From: CAIUGU01 sp040080215
GTDB taxonomy: Bacteria; Pseudomonadota; Gammaproteobacteria; Steroidobacterales; Steroidobacteraceae
Direction of reading: 5' to 3'
Assembly: GCA_040080215.1 (NCBI GenBank)
Contig: JBEBIT010000040.1
Span: 1 to 30,961, forward strand
Length of the DNA: 30,961 bases
The notes beneath the pieces are model-generated. The model made no database searches. It was not told the origin of the DNA and worked only from the letters and a program-made list of their open reading frames with translations. The position numbers and the translations under genes are program-made. Within the stretch, counting starts at the first letter, position 1. Every line of letters starts with the position of its first letter. Positions 21,018 through 29,322 of the stretch are shown here, piece after piece.

Positions 21018-22226
21018 ATGGATAAGCAGAGTTCCAAGGTGGCAAACAAGCCGGAGCATTCGCGTCGCAACCGGGCGTTCGCGCTTGCGGCCGCCATTGT
21101 CGTCGCGGGGGGCGCGATCGCCGCCACTGCGCCGCTGACCCAGCCGACGGCGCCCGCCAACGCGCCGTTCCGCATGGAGGTGGTGGCCGACCTCGAGTCG
21201 CCTTGGGCCATGACGTTCCTGCCCGATGGACGCATGCTGATCACCGAGAAGGCCGGCCAGCTCCTGCTGCTCTCGGCCGACGGCAAGCAGCGCAAGACGG
21301 TCACGGGGACGCCGCCGGTCATGAGCGAAGGCCAGGGCGGGCTGATGGACGTGGTGCTCCACCCGCGTTTCGCCCAGAACCGCATGGTCTACTTCAGCTA
21401 CTCGGAAGCAGCCGGACAGGACTTTGGCGTAGTGCTGGCGCGCGGCGTGTTCACCGATGGCGACGCACCGTCGCTCAAGAACGTGGAGACGCTCTTTCGC
21501 GCCCCCAAGTACGACACCACGACCGGGCACTTCTCCGGTCGCATCGCTTTCTCGGCCGACGGCAAGCTGTTCTTCACCTCCGGCGACCGGCAGCAGTGGG
21601 ACCGGTTTCAACGCACCCCGCAGCAAGACACCAAGATCCTTGTGGGCAAAGTCCTGCGCCTGAATGACGACGGCACCCCCGCAGCGGGCAACCCCCTGGT
21701 CGAACGCGGCGGCGATCCTGCCATCTGGAGCTACGGTCACCGCAACCTCTTGGGGCTGGCGTTCGACGCCAACGGCAACCTGTGGGAGCAGGAGATGGGC
21801 CCCATGGGTGGGGACGAACTCAACCTGATCCTGGCCGGACGCAACTACGGCTGGCCACTCGCCTCCAATGGCGACAACTACGAGCGCCCGCCGACGAACG
21901 GCGCAGCGATCCCTGACCACCGCCCTGGCGACGGCTTCGAGGCGCCCAAGGTGTGGTGGAACCCGTCAATCTCGCCCGGCGGCCTCATGGTCTATTCGGG
22001 CAAGCTCTGGCCTCAATGGCGAGGCGACATCTTCATCGGTGGCCTGTCCAGCCAGTCGCTGTTGCGCATTGATGTGGACGGGACCAACGCCGCCAAGGGC
22101 GATCAGTTCGCCATGGGCACTCGCATCCGCGAGATCACGGAAGGCCCGGATGGCGCCATCTGGCTGCTCTCCGATGGCCAGCGCGGTGCGGACGGCAAGC
22201 TCGTCAAGCTCACGCCGAAAAACTGA
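21018..22226 (+). CDS. PQQ-dependent sugar dehydrogenase (Asd/GSDH type), membrane-anchored or exported
   Basis: The ATG at 21018 gives 402 residues; the longer frame from 20823 runs through a repeat and is rejected. A basic N-terminus and one hydrophobic helix (about residues 20-38) act as signal or anchor. The six-bladed propeller follows: SPWAMTFLPDGRMLITEK (61-78), GQGGLMDVVLHPRF, His171 in HFSGRIAFSADG (the likely catalytic base position of the family), YGHRNLLGLAFD (239-250) and WEQEMGPMGGDELN (256-269). Relatives oxidise aldose sugars with PQQ and pass electrons to the respiratory chain. No PQQ synthesis genes are in the window. The actual sugar is unknown. Confidence 0.9.
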   Translation: MDKQSSKVANKPEHSRRNRAFALAAAIVVAGGAIAATAPLTQPTAPANAPFRMEVVADLESPWAMTFLPDGRMLITEKAGQLLLLSADGKQRKTVTGTPPVMSEGQGGLMDVVLHPRFAQNRMVYFSYSEAAGQDFGVVLARGVFTDGDAPSLKNVETLFRAPKYDTTTGHFSGRIAFSADGKLFFTSGDRQQWDRFQRTPQQDTKILVGKVLRLNDDGTPAAGNPLVERGGDPAIWSYGHRNLLGLAFDANGNLWEQEMGPMGGDELNLILAGRNYGWPLASNGDNYERPPTNGAAIPDHRPGDGFEAPKVWWNPSISPGGLMVYSGKLWPQWRGDIFIGGLSSQSLLRIDVDGTNAAKGDQFAMGTRIREITEGPDGAIWLLSDGQRGADGKLVKLTPKN

Positions 22227-22290
22227 GGAGATCCGCCCTGTGGTGCCGGGCCGCAACAGCGGTCCCAGGCATCAATTGCTGCAGTCAGAA

Positions 22291-22318
22291 ACAAGCCGGA
22301 TAGGCTGAGCCCGGCTCC
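22291..22318. repeat. Degenerate family A single REP
   Basis: ACAAGCCGGATAGGCTGAGC then CCGGCTCC. It retains the layout of the family A right arm with several changes. It lies upstream of the MFS transporter gene. Confidence 0.5.
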
Positions 22319-22417
22319 CTATGTCACGGCGTTGACACGTTGCAGTGCGGTCAACAATACTCGCCCCGCCTGAAAACTCGGCAGCTCTGTCTGCTCCATG
22401 ACTCGAATCACTCCGCC

Positions 22418-23752
22418 GTGGCTAGAACAATAGAAGAATATGTCGGCCAGGCCATGGATGATGCCAGGCTGTCACCGCTGCACTACCGGATCTTCGGCCT
22501 GATTGCGGCCGGCTATTTCTTCGACGTGCTCAACTTCATCGTCCTGGGTTCGCTCATTCCGGACATGGTGAAAACCGGGTTCGCCACCGCCGACCAGGCA
22601 GTGCTGGCGCAGAGCGCAACCCTGGTCGGACTGTTCATCGGCTCGGTGGGTCAGGGCCAGTTTACGGACCGAATCGGGCGCAAGAGCGTCTATCAATTCA
22701 ACTTGCTGCTGTTTGGCCTCGCCACCATCGCCAGCGCATTCTCACCCAACTACATCTGGCTGGCCGCGCTGCGCTTCATTGCGGGCATTGGCTTGGGTGC
22801 CGAACAACCACTGTGTTTCGCGTACGCCGGCGAATATGCACCGAAGTACAACCGCGGCAAGATCCTGTCCATGATCCACTTCATTGGTGGCGCCTGCGTC
22901 TGGCCGATTGCTGCCCTGTTTACCCTGATGGCACGCGATTCGCTGGGTTGGCGGGGCATCTGGATCGTCATTGGCATCGGGGCGTTGATCATTTTCGCGC
23001 TGCGCTTCAGCCTGCCGGAGTCGCCACGTTGGCTGGCGGCGCGCGGACAGGGAAAGAAAGCACTTGAGGTCCTCGAGAAGCTCAATATTCCGCCACCTGC
23101 GGAGGAACTGGTGGAAACTCCCGCCCCCGCGAAAAAGAGCGATCCGTTCGCGATTGTATTTCGCGATTATCCACGCCGCGTGATCGCGGGCATGATCTGC
23201 TTCAGCGCTTTCTTCAGCGTCACCATCGGCTTCGGCACCTGGCTGCCGAACCTGATGAACAGCAACGGGTTCACCATCACCAAATCGCTGGGGTACACCT
23301 TTGGCATGACACTGGCCGCACCCTGCGCGAGCTTGTTCATGATGTATGCACTGGATCGTTTTGGCCGCAAGGTCACTTCCGTCACGGGTTTCATCCTGGC
23401 GGGCTTCATGGCCATTGCCTTCGGCTCGGCACAGACCGACCTGCAGTTGCTGGCGGCCGGATTCATCATGATTTTCTGCTATCAGGTCGGGGGCAACTCC
23501 ATGCAGATCTTCGCCTCCGAAGTGTTCCCCACCAGCGCCCGCGCATCCGGATTCGGCATTTCAGCGGGCGTCGGCAGATTGGCGAATGCCTTTGCGCTGA
23601 CCGCGATCGGTGCCATCCAGCTTTCCTATGGACTGCACGGCGTGGTGATATTCCTCGCCGCCCTGCTTGCCATCGCGGCCGTGGGCATGACGCAGCTGGG
23701 ACCCGAGTCGAGAGGCCGCGCGCTTGAAGAAATCGCTTCCAAAGGACGCTGA
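22418..23752 (+). CDS. MFS transporter, probable organic or aromatic acid:H+ symporter
   Basis: The GTG at 22418 (MARTIEEYVGQAMDDARLSP) gives 444 residues; a downstream ATG at the second MDDA is possible and the ribosome binding site is poor for both. About twelve hydrophobic spans are visible. The loop 2-3 motif GQFTDRIGRKSVYQ and the LPESPRWL segment after span 6 mark the metabolite:H+/sugar-porter-like branches. An acidic residue in span 1 (YFFDVLNFIVLG) resembles the aromatic acid:H+ symporters. The next gene overlaps its end by 29 bp, so the two are co-transcribed. With the FAH-family enzyme nearby, the cargo may be an aromatic or related acid. Confidence 0.85.
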   Translation: MARTIEEYVGQAMDDARLSPLHYRIFGLIAAGYFFDVLNFIVLGSLIPDMVKTGFATADQAVLAQSATLVGLFIGSVGQGQFTDRIGRKSVYQFNLLLFGLATIASAFSPNYIWLAALRFIAGIGLGAEQPLCFAYAGEYAPKYNRGKILSMIHFIGGACVWPIAALFTLMARDSLGWRGIWIVIGIGALIIFALRFSLPESPRWLAARGQGKKALEVLEKLNIPPPAEELVETPAPAKKSDPFAIVFRDYPRRVIAGMICFSAFFSVTIGFGTWLPNLMNSNGFTITKSLGYTFGMTLAAPCASLFMMYALDRFGRKVTSVTGFILAGFMAIAFGSAQTDLQLLAAGFIMIFCYQVGGNSMQIFASEVFPTSARASGFGISAGVGRLANAFALTAIGAIQLSYGLHGVVIFLAALLAIAAVGMTQLGPESRGRALEEIASKGR

Positions 23753-25016
23753 GGCCGACGCCAGGATCATGATCGACAACTGTGGCATTGACGGCGCATC
23801 GGGCAGGAACGTTCGCTTCCTCGGACGGTGTGATCAAGGCGGCCGGCCCGATGGCGTGCAAGTCATGGTCAGCCAGGGCCATGCTTTCGTGGGGCATATG
23901 TTTGCCGACGGCTTCTCCGTCATCGATGTGCGCGATCCTCGCAACATGAAGACGGTGGCCTTCGTGCCCGCGCCCCCCAATACGCGGGCGCCACACTTGC
24001 AGGTGCACGAGAATCTGTTGCTGGTAGTGAATGCCGCCAATGTCTGGGCGCTGCAACAGTACTCAGCGCAGCAGCAGTACTTCGACAATCCGCTGGCAGA
24101 TTCCTTCTCGAAGCGTGAACAGAACTTTGCGGCTGGCCTGCGCATCTACGACATCGCCGATCCGACCAAGCCGCGCGAAATCTCTTTCCTGTCCATGCCG
24201 GGCATCGGCCTGCATCGCATCTGGTATATCGGCGGGCGTTACGCCTGGATGTCAGCGCATCTCGACGGCTACTCCGATCACATCATGGCCGTGGTTGATA
24301 TCGCGGATCCGACTCGACCCAGGCTCGTGACAACCTGGTGGCTGCCCGGCATGTGGCGCGCGGGCGACGAGGCACCGCAATGGCAGCAAGGGCAGCGCTG
24401 GGCGCTGCACCACGCCATCGTCCGCAACGACCTCGCGTTTGGCACCTGGCGCGACGGCGGATTGACGATTCATGACGTCAAGGATCCCGCCAATCCGAAA
24501 CTGCTGGTGCACAAGAACTGGTCGCCTCCGTTTGGCGGCGGCACGCACACGGCGGTACCGCTGCTTAATCGCAACCTGCTGGTGGTGGCCGATGAAGCCA
24601 CCACCAACAACTGCGCCAATGGCATCCCCCATACCTGGATCTTCGACATCCGTGACGTCAGGAATCCGGTTTCCATCGCAACGCTGCCCACGCCCGCCGA
24701 AGAGGATTTCTGCGCCAAGGGCGGCAAGTTCGGGCCGCACAACCTGCATGAAAATAGACCCGGCTCGTTTATCAGTTCGGACCTGGTCTTTGCGACCTAC
24801 TACAACGCCGGATTGCGCGTGTACGACATTTCCGATCCGTTCCGGCCGAAGGAAACGGCATTCTTTGTCACACCGAAGCCGGAAAGACTGATCGATATCC
24901 GGCCCAACTCGGTGCCGGTGACATCTTCATGCGATGTCTATGTGGACCCCAACGGCGTCATGCTGCTGTCGGATACCAATGCAGGGCTCTACGCCCTGCA
25001 GTACGAGCCGAAATAG
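23724..25016 (+). CDS. LVIVD-repeat beta-propeller-like protein
   Basis: A TTG at 23724 with AGAGG 8 nt upstream gives 430 residues and overlaps the MFS gene; an ATG at 23769 (MIDNCGIDG) is the alternative but has poor spacing. The protein is built of repeats of the LVIVD type: FSVIDVRDPRNMK, LRIYDIADPTKPR, MAVVDIADPTRPR, LTIHDVKDPANPK, TWIFDIRDVRNPV and LRVYDISDPFRPK. These form a propeller. No signal peptide is present, unlike many LVIVD proteins, so it is predicted cytoplasmic. Its role is unknown; translational coupling to the transporter suggests work in the same pathway. Confidence 0.87.
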   Translation: MKKSLPKDAEADARIMIDNCGIDGASGRNVRFLGRCDQGGRPDGVQVMVSQGHAFVGHMFADGFSVIDVRDPRNMKTVAFVPAPPNTRAPHLQVHENLLLVVNAANVWALQQYSAQQQYFDNPLADSFSKREQNFAAGLRIYDIADPTKPREISFLSMPGIGLHRIWYIGGRYAWMSAHLDGYSDHIMAVVDIADPTRPRLVTTWWLPGMWRAGDEAPQWQQGQRWALHHAIVRNDLAFGTWRDGGLTIHDVKDPANPKLLVHKNWSPPFGGGTHTAVPLLNRNLLVVADEATTNNCANGIPHTWIFDIRDVRNPVSIATLPTPAEEDFCAKGGKFGPHNLHENRPGSFISSDLVFATYYNAGLRVYDISDPFRPKETAFFVTPKPERLIDIRPNSVPVTSSCDVYVDPNGVMLLSDTNAGLYALQYEPK

Positions 25017-25062
25017 CACTGGCTTAGGTCGCATTCCTGCAGGTCAGCCTGCCAAAGGAATG

Positions 25063-25977
25063 TCACCTGGACCCGGCAGTCACCACTCTGTTCCGCAGTG
25101 TGCCAAGCCCGGTGATGCTGGCTTCCACCACATCCCCGTTTGCCAGGAAGCGTGGCGGGTCCATAGCATAGCCGACACCGGACGGCGTGCCGGTGGCGAT
25201 GATGTCACCTGCTTCCAGCGTCAGGCCCGCAGACAGGAACTCGATCAGCACGGGAATATCAAAGATCATCTGCGATACCAGCCCCTGCTGACGCCGCTCG
25301 CCATTCACCGACAGTGACAGTTCCAGTGCCTGGACAGCGGCTACCTCATCCCTGGTGACAATGGCCGGGCCGAAGGGAAACGAGGTATCCAGGGACTTGC
25401 CCTTGAACCATTGCTCATGCCGGCGCTGCAGATCACGCGCCGTGACATCGTTGCCCACGCTGTAGCCGAACACGTGCTCGAACGCCTGCTCGCGCTTGAT
25501 GTCACGGCCTGTCTTGCCGATCACCACCACCAACTCCACTTCGTAGTCGAGCTTTTCCGACAACTGCGGATCAAGGCGGATGTCGCCCTCGGGGGCATTC
25601 ACGGCGTGCGTGGCCTTGGTAAAGAACTGGGGCACTGTAGGCAGCTTGATATCTGCCTTCTGCGCGACTGCGCCTTCCTTGACATGATCCGCATAGTTGC
25701 GCCCGACACAGAACACATTGCGCAGCGGACGCGGAATAGGCGCCAGCAGGCGCACGGAGCTGAGCGGACGCGCCAACGCAGACAACTCTGCAGCGCGCGC
25801 AGTGATTCTCTTCAGCGCCTGCAATGCAGGCTCACCAGCCTGGATCAGGGCCAGCACCGACGAGGCATCCACCGTCTCGCCACACTGGCGCGCTGCCGCA
25901 GCCAGCTCGATCACCTGATCATTGAGCAGCAACCCCGCGACAGCCTTACCTGACAGTTCAAAAGTCACCAAGCGCAT
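25063..25977 (-). CDS. Fumarylacetoacetate hydrolase (FAH) family enzyme
   Basis: This 304-residue protein has the FAH/HpcE fold. A variable N-terminal domain (1-75) precedes NVFCVGRNYADHVKE (87-101). The metal ligands Glu146 and Glu148 lie in DYEVELVVVIGKTGR and Asp177 in GYSVGNDVTARD. KGKSLDTSFPFGPAIVT and IATGTPSGVG complete the set. Members cleave or isomerise ring-fission products such as fumarylpyruvate or oxopentenoates. It converges on the MFS-LVIVD operon, fitting an aromatic-acid breakdown module, but no ring-opening dioxygenase is in the window. The start follows a GGGG stretch. Confidence 0.92.
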   Translation of the reverse strand: MRLVTFELSGKAVAGLLLNDQVIELAAAARQCGETVDASSVLALIQAGEPALQALKRITARAAELSALARPLSSVRLLAPIPRPLRNVFCVGRNYADHVKEGAVAQKADIKLPTVPQFFTKATHAVNAPEGDIRLDPQLSEKLDYEVELVVVIGKTGRDIKREQAFEHVFGYSVGNDVTARDLQRRHEQWFKGKSLDTSFPFGPAIVTRDEVAAVQALELSLSVNGERRQQGLVSQMIFDIPVLIEFLSAGLTLEAGDIIATGTPSGVGYAMDPPRFLANGDVVEASITGLGTLRNRVVTAGSR

Positions 25978-26070
25978 GATTCGTTACCCCAATGAAGTCC
26001 ATGACCCTTGCCAGCCGAGTTGCCGGCCAGTCGATCCTCAGCAGTACATCCCCAGAAATTGTACGCGATT

Positions 26071-26098
26071 CGTACCGGGTTGAGCTTATTGGCTAAAG
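26071..26098. repeat. Family A single REP (left-hand orientation)
   Basis: CGTACCGGGTTGAGCTTATT then GGCTAAAG. It equals the left end of the RAYT unit at 29422 over 17 bases. It lies 8 bp after the end (26106) of the exported protein gene read on the minus strand. Confidence 0.85.
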
Positions 26099-26105
26099 TC
26101 TGCGC

Positions 26106-27056
26106 TTACTGCGGCGTCAGTTCCCAGCGCAGCTTCACCTTGAGCGGCGCCGAGATCGTCGTCGATTGCGATGCGGATTCGGCCGACTGGGATCCCGGGC
26201 TGGTCGTGAAGGCAGCATCGCCTCGGGCCAGGGTCGTGCCCGAAGAGGCACTGCCCGCGATCCAGCCGCCGTTCGTCTTCGTATCCAACGGAGGAGCGAA
26301 ACTCATCATCGTGGCGCTGCGCTCGTCGAACACCTTGCCGCCATCATTGATGTGACACTGTAGTTCGCCGGGGGCATAAGCCGCGATCCCGGCGAGCAGG
26401 GAGCTGCTGCCCGTCTGGGTGTCAACTTCTACCGCGAATCCCGAGAGCCCCTGTTCGACCTGTTCCCGAGCCTTCGCGCCAAGCGCCGCTGCCGAAGCGA
26501 GCGAAATCTTGCAGGTGCGCGTCTCGCGACTCGCCGTGAGGAACACTCCATCCCATTGCTCTGCATATTCCAGTTTCAGGTCGAGCGCCTTCGCCTTCGG
26601 CACCACTTTCCAGATCTGATACCGCGGCGATGCGGCATCTGCAGCCCGAGCCTGGGCGATCATCTTCTGACCGTCTGCGCTCTGCATCATTTCCATGGCC
26701 GCCGCCATCTGGCAGGCCTGGTTGTCGCCGCACTTCTCTACCTTCTTCTGCATGGCCTGCATGTCACCACCCGGCCTCGTCACCGCAGCAGCCTGCGCCT
26801 TTGCATCCGCCATGCCGGTAGTGGTTGCCTTTTCCGCGATGAGCTCGACCTTCGCCGACAAACGCCGTCGCGTCGACCATTTGACGTCCACACCATCGCT
26901 CTTGCTGGCATGCGCGCCGGAGCCGTCGATCTCGACGTTCACCGTAAGGAATGCCTTCTTGCCGGCAGGTGCGGGTGCCGCCTGTGCGGTGAGGCCTGCG
27001 AACAAACCGCAGATGGTGAGTGCCAGGAGACCTGGGGTGGCAGGAGTCGATGACAT
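26106..27056 (-). CDS. Exported hypothetical protein, 316 residues
   Basis: A signal peptide (LLALTICGLFAGLTAQA, residues about 10-26) precedes a mature region that starts FLTVNVEIDGSGAHASKSDG and WSTRRRLSAKVELI. A helical insertion rich in Met and Ala (MQAMQKKVEKCGDNQACQMA) has a CGDNQAC cysteine pair. Later come YEAEQWDG-like and ETRTCKISLASAAALGAK segments, and the end SAPLKVKLRWELTP is again a strand. It looks like a periplasmic beta-sandwich with an inserted helical hairpin. I do not recognise the family. CGGAG lies 6 nt before the ATG. It appears monocistronic. Confidence 0.75.
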   Translation of the reverse strand: MSSTPATPGLLALTICGLFAGLTAQAAPAPAGKKAFLTVNVEIDGSGAHASKSDGVDVKWSTRRRLSAKVELIAEKATTTGMADAKAQAAAVTRPGGDMQAMQKKVEKCGDNQACQMAAAMEMMQSADGQKMIAQARAADAASPRYQIWKVVPKAKALDLKLEYAEQWDGVFLTASRETRTCKISLASAAALGAKAREQVEQGLSGFAVEVDTQTGSSSLLAGIAAYAPGELQCHINDGGKVFDERSATMMSFAPPLDTKTNGGWIAGSASSGTTLARGDAAFTTSPGSQSAESASQSTTISAPLKVKLRWELTPQ

Positions 27057-27119
27057 GGGTTGCTCCGTTTGGTGTCGAAATCAAGGATAGAAGATGCTCT
27101 TGCAAACCACAGGGCCTTG

Positions 27120-27224
27120 GTTGCCGGGCCGGCGAACCGGCAGAACGAAGGTCAACCACTCAAGTCGGCCCATTGAACTCGCGTTTTGGGTTTTGCCGGT
27201 TTGCCGGTTTGCCGGCCCGGCACC
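27120..27224. repeat. Family C inverted repeat of about 105 bp
   Basis: The left arm TTGCCGGGCCGGCGAACCGG then CAGAACG pairs with the right arm GTTTTGCCGGTTTGCCGGTT then TGCCGGCCCGGCA. The right arm has a GCCGGTTT octamer twice in tandem, which suggests slippage. The inner part (CAACCACTCAAGTCGGCCCA) is reminiscent of family B. Confidence 0.75.
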
Positions 27225-27236
27225 AAAATCCCGCTT

Positions 27237-27272
27237 AATTGCGAATAGGGCAGATATAGCGAAACCGGTACC
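27237..27272. repeat. Family D repeat
   Basis: AATTGCGAATAGGGCAGATA then TAGCGAAACCGGTACC. It matches the tandem copies at 105-189 over most positions. Confidence 0.75.
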
Positions 27273-27327
27273 TTGGACTCTAAGCGGGTCTCCTCACCCG
27301 GGTCCCTCAGGTGCTCACTACGCCAAT

Positions 27328-27363
27328 GCCGATTGATCAATCCCGGTTTCCCGGCCCGGCACC
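27328..27363. repeat. Family C half
   Basis: GCCGATTGATCAATCCCGGT then TTCCCGGCCCGGCACC. It matches the right end at 14520-14543. Confidence 0.7.
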
Positions 27364-27382
27364 ATTCGCTAGCGAACGAAGT

Positions 27383-27952
27383 TCATGGCTCTTTCGAGTC
27401 CATGAGCACGAACAGGATGCGGCAAGGTTCGGTACCACGATTTACCCATCCATGATTTGTAGCCTGCTGAACGATCATGTCTCCCTCCTTGAGGTGAATC
27501 GAGGTATCGTCGAGCATCATGTCGATCTCGCCCTTTAGAATGACGGCGTAGTCAAGGGTTCGAGTCCGGTGCACCATAGGGTGCTTGACCGGTATCCCTT
27601 TCTTTGGAACGGGATTCACGCCTTTCATGATCATTTCAGGAGGCAATTTCGCTTCAGCAGCAGCATCGAGCGGCATGAATTCAACGATGCGGAACTTCGT
27701 TCCGTTAGTCGGGGGAGACACCCCTATAGGCCTGGTCGCCGTATCCTCTTTTGAAAGCGCAGGCGGATAACTGTCCGTAATCCAGAAATTGGCGGATGGA
27801 TTGTCGCCAGTTAGAGGGATGCGCGTATCGAACAAAACCACCGCATGATCTTGCTCGTCAAGTCCGGTCACCACCCTCCGTACATCGGCAGCAGCGACAG
27901 GTTGGCAGCAAATCAAACTGAGCATCATCAAGCAGAACGATGGCCGGATCAT
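27383..27952 (-). CDS. Exported cupin-domain protein
   Basis: This 189-residue protein has a signal peptide (residues 1-21, MMLSLICCQPVAAA). Residues about 128-172 form a cupin: HRTRTLDYAVILKGEIDMML and LKEGDMIVQQATNHGWVNRG carry the two conserved motifs with their histidines. The first 100 residues form a less typical N-terminal part. An AGGGGG site lies shortly before the ATG. The gene seems AT-richer than its neighbours (one 60-bp line has 28 GC). Homologous cupins accompany breakdown of small organic molecules, but no substrate can be assigned. The gene stands alone between repeat clusters. Confidence 0.82.
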   Translation of the reverse strand: MIRPSFCLMMLSLICCQPVAAADVRRVVTGLDEQDHAVVLFDTRIPLTGDNPSANFWITDSYPPALSKEDTATRPIGVSPPTNGTKFRIVEFMPLDAAAEAKLPPEMIMKGVNPVPKKGIPVKHPMVHRTRTLDYAVILKGEIDMMLDDTSIHLKEGDMIVQQATNHGWVNRGTEPCRILFVLMDSKEP

Positions 27953-28022
27953 GTTTCGCCCCCTATGAGTTAGTTTGAATTGAGAGGAGCCCAGGCCAGG
28001 TGCAGGTACTATCAGGACCCAG

Positions 28023-28095
28023 GATTAGCTTGCCAGCTTTTCTTCACTGACTCCGACTGCCTGCCATCCAACAAGCTAATAAGCTAAACCCGGTA
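28023..28095. repeat. Family A hairpin doublet, left arm eroded
   Basis: The right arm AACAAGCTAATAAGCTAAAC then CCGGTAC is clear. The left arm GATTAGCTTGCCAGCTTTTC has lost the ACCGGGTT foot. The pattern is otherwise that of the doublets at 9752, 18506 and 20810. Confidence 0.7.
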
Positions 28096-28104
28096 CGCTT
28101 CGTC

Positions 28105-28914
28105 TCAGCGCTGGTCGTGGTGGTCGTCGTTGAGCAGCAGCGGTCCGTCATGGTCTCGGCACGGCGGCGACTCCTCGAGGGGGAGGGCCGACCGCTTCAC
28201 GATGCGTGGCGCACTCGTCCAGGGCGCCGTGAGAACATTGGGATCTTCGATCGTCACCTGATAAGCAAGGTCGTTGCCAGCCAACCAGAGGCGTTCGATC
28301 ACGTGAAGCGCGCTGGTGTGGAAGTATCCCTGCTCGCCAAACCAGGTGTCATCCGTGAAGCCGCGGACATCGACCACCAGCTGGTTTCCCTCCCAGTGGG
28401 CGACCGAGTGGCCATTCACCGCGGGGTCGGCATCCGGATCGTGAGGACGACCGTCGGTCGGGACGACGCGATAGGTATCTCCCGACATGTCCTCGTAGAA
28501 GAAGATGACTTCGTCTGGCAGCTGCACGATTCGTCTAGGCGGGCCGATGCGGGGCACGCCGGGTCGAGCACAGTAGAAGACCGGGTCGGTCTTGGCTTGA
28601 TGGTCGATGAGATCTTTCACGCGCGCCTGGAATTCGGGCTTGTAAGACGGTGCCCCCGTGAAGGGGAGCGCGCCAGCGACGACGCCGGCCGGGGCAGTCC
28701 TGGCGCTGCGATCGACCACGGCGGTCTTGACCGTGCCGCTGTCCTGTCGCTTGAGCCCGTACGACGCGACGAACTGTCCGGGCAGCCAGGTTCCGCTCAG
28801 GTCGGGCCGCCTCGCGGTGGGCTGTGCCGAGGCAACCACTGACGCCAGCAAGAACCCCGAGAGCGTGGCCCTCCCGAAGCGTACCGCGATGCGAGACAGG
28901 GTGTGAGACGTCAT
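28105..28914 (-). CDS. Exported hypothetical protein, partner of a DUF6152 protein
   Basis: This 269-residue protein has a signal peptide (residues about 17-31) and then RRPDLSGTWLPG, the counterpart of PNWTGFW in the protein at 349-1173. Shared further features are the YCARPGVPRIGPP segment with a cysteine and glycine-proline turn, the SVAHWEGNQLVVDVRGF strand, a HTSALHVIERLW segment and IEDPNVLTAPW. GGGAG lies 6 nt before the ATG. It lies 24 bp behind the DUF6152 gene at 28939, so the two form an operon. Its function is unknown. The C-terminal tail ends in a histidine-rich run (DDHHDQR). Confidence 0.82.
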   Translation of the reverse strand: MTSHTLSRIAVRFGRATLSGFLLASVVASAQPTARRPDLSGTWLPGQFVASYGLKRQDSGTVKTAVVDRSARTAPAGVVAGALPFTGAPSYKPEFQARVKDLIDHQAKTDPVFYCARPGVPRIGPPRRIVQLPDEVIFFYEDMSGDTYRVVPTDGRPHDPDADPAVNGHSVAHWEGNQLVVDVRGFTDDTWFGEQGYFHTSALHVIERLWLAGNDLAYQVTIEDPNVLTAPWTSAPRIVKRSALPLEESPPCRDHDGPLLLNDDHHDQR

Positions 28915-28938
28915 TCGATGCTCCCTTCGCGCCGGTCA

Positions 28939-29322
28939 TCAATTGCCGCTGGTGGCTTCCAGGAAATCGCCATTGGCAAAGGTGATCTTCCTCAAGTACC
29001 CGTAGTGCGCACCACTGCGTGCGGAATGCAGCTCGACCGCTACCGGCTGACCGGTGCCTCGCGAGAAGTCAGCAGCACGAACACCCACACTCCGCCAGAA
29101 CGACGGTGCGCTGCTCTCCAGCTTCCATTCCGCGCCCTCGACTGTGACATAGATGATGATGTGCGGGTTGACCCACTCAATGCGGGTCATCGTGCCTTTG
29201 AGGGCTACGAGATTGGCGTCGAACAGCGCCGAGACGGAATGGTGTGCCCATGCCGTCGCATGAGCCATTGCCATGGCCGCTGCGAGTGCTGCAATAAAAG
29301 CACGCCGCCCGATCGTCCTCAT
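28939..29322 (-). CDS. DUF6152 family exported protein
   Basis: The ATG at 29322 has GGGAG 6 nt upstream and gives 127 residues; the GTG at 29340 is less likely. The N-terminus has RR followed by AFIAALAAAMAMAHATAWA, then the family hallmark AHHSV. The domain continues with LFDANLVALKGTMTRIEWVN then PHIII, equivalent to KGTVSEFQWTNPHSWL in the protein at 1205. The VELHSARSGAHYGYLRKITF segment matches the C-terminal half. It is the first gene of a two-gene operon with the exported protein at 28105. Confidence 0.87.
   Translation of the reverse strand: MRTIGRRAFIAALAAAMAMAHATAWAHHSVSALFDANLVALKGTMTRIEWVNPHIIIYVTVEGAEWKLESSAPSFWRSVGVRAADFSRGTGQPVAVELHSARSGAHYGYLRKITFANGDFLEATSGN

Larger units (their letters stand above)
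27057..27382. other. 326-bp intergenic stretch filled by families C and D
   Basis: Three repeats (27120-27224, 27237-27272, 27328-27363) cover most of this gap between two minus-strand genes. No gene is seen. Confidence 0.7.
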
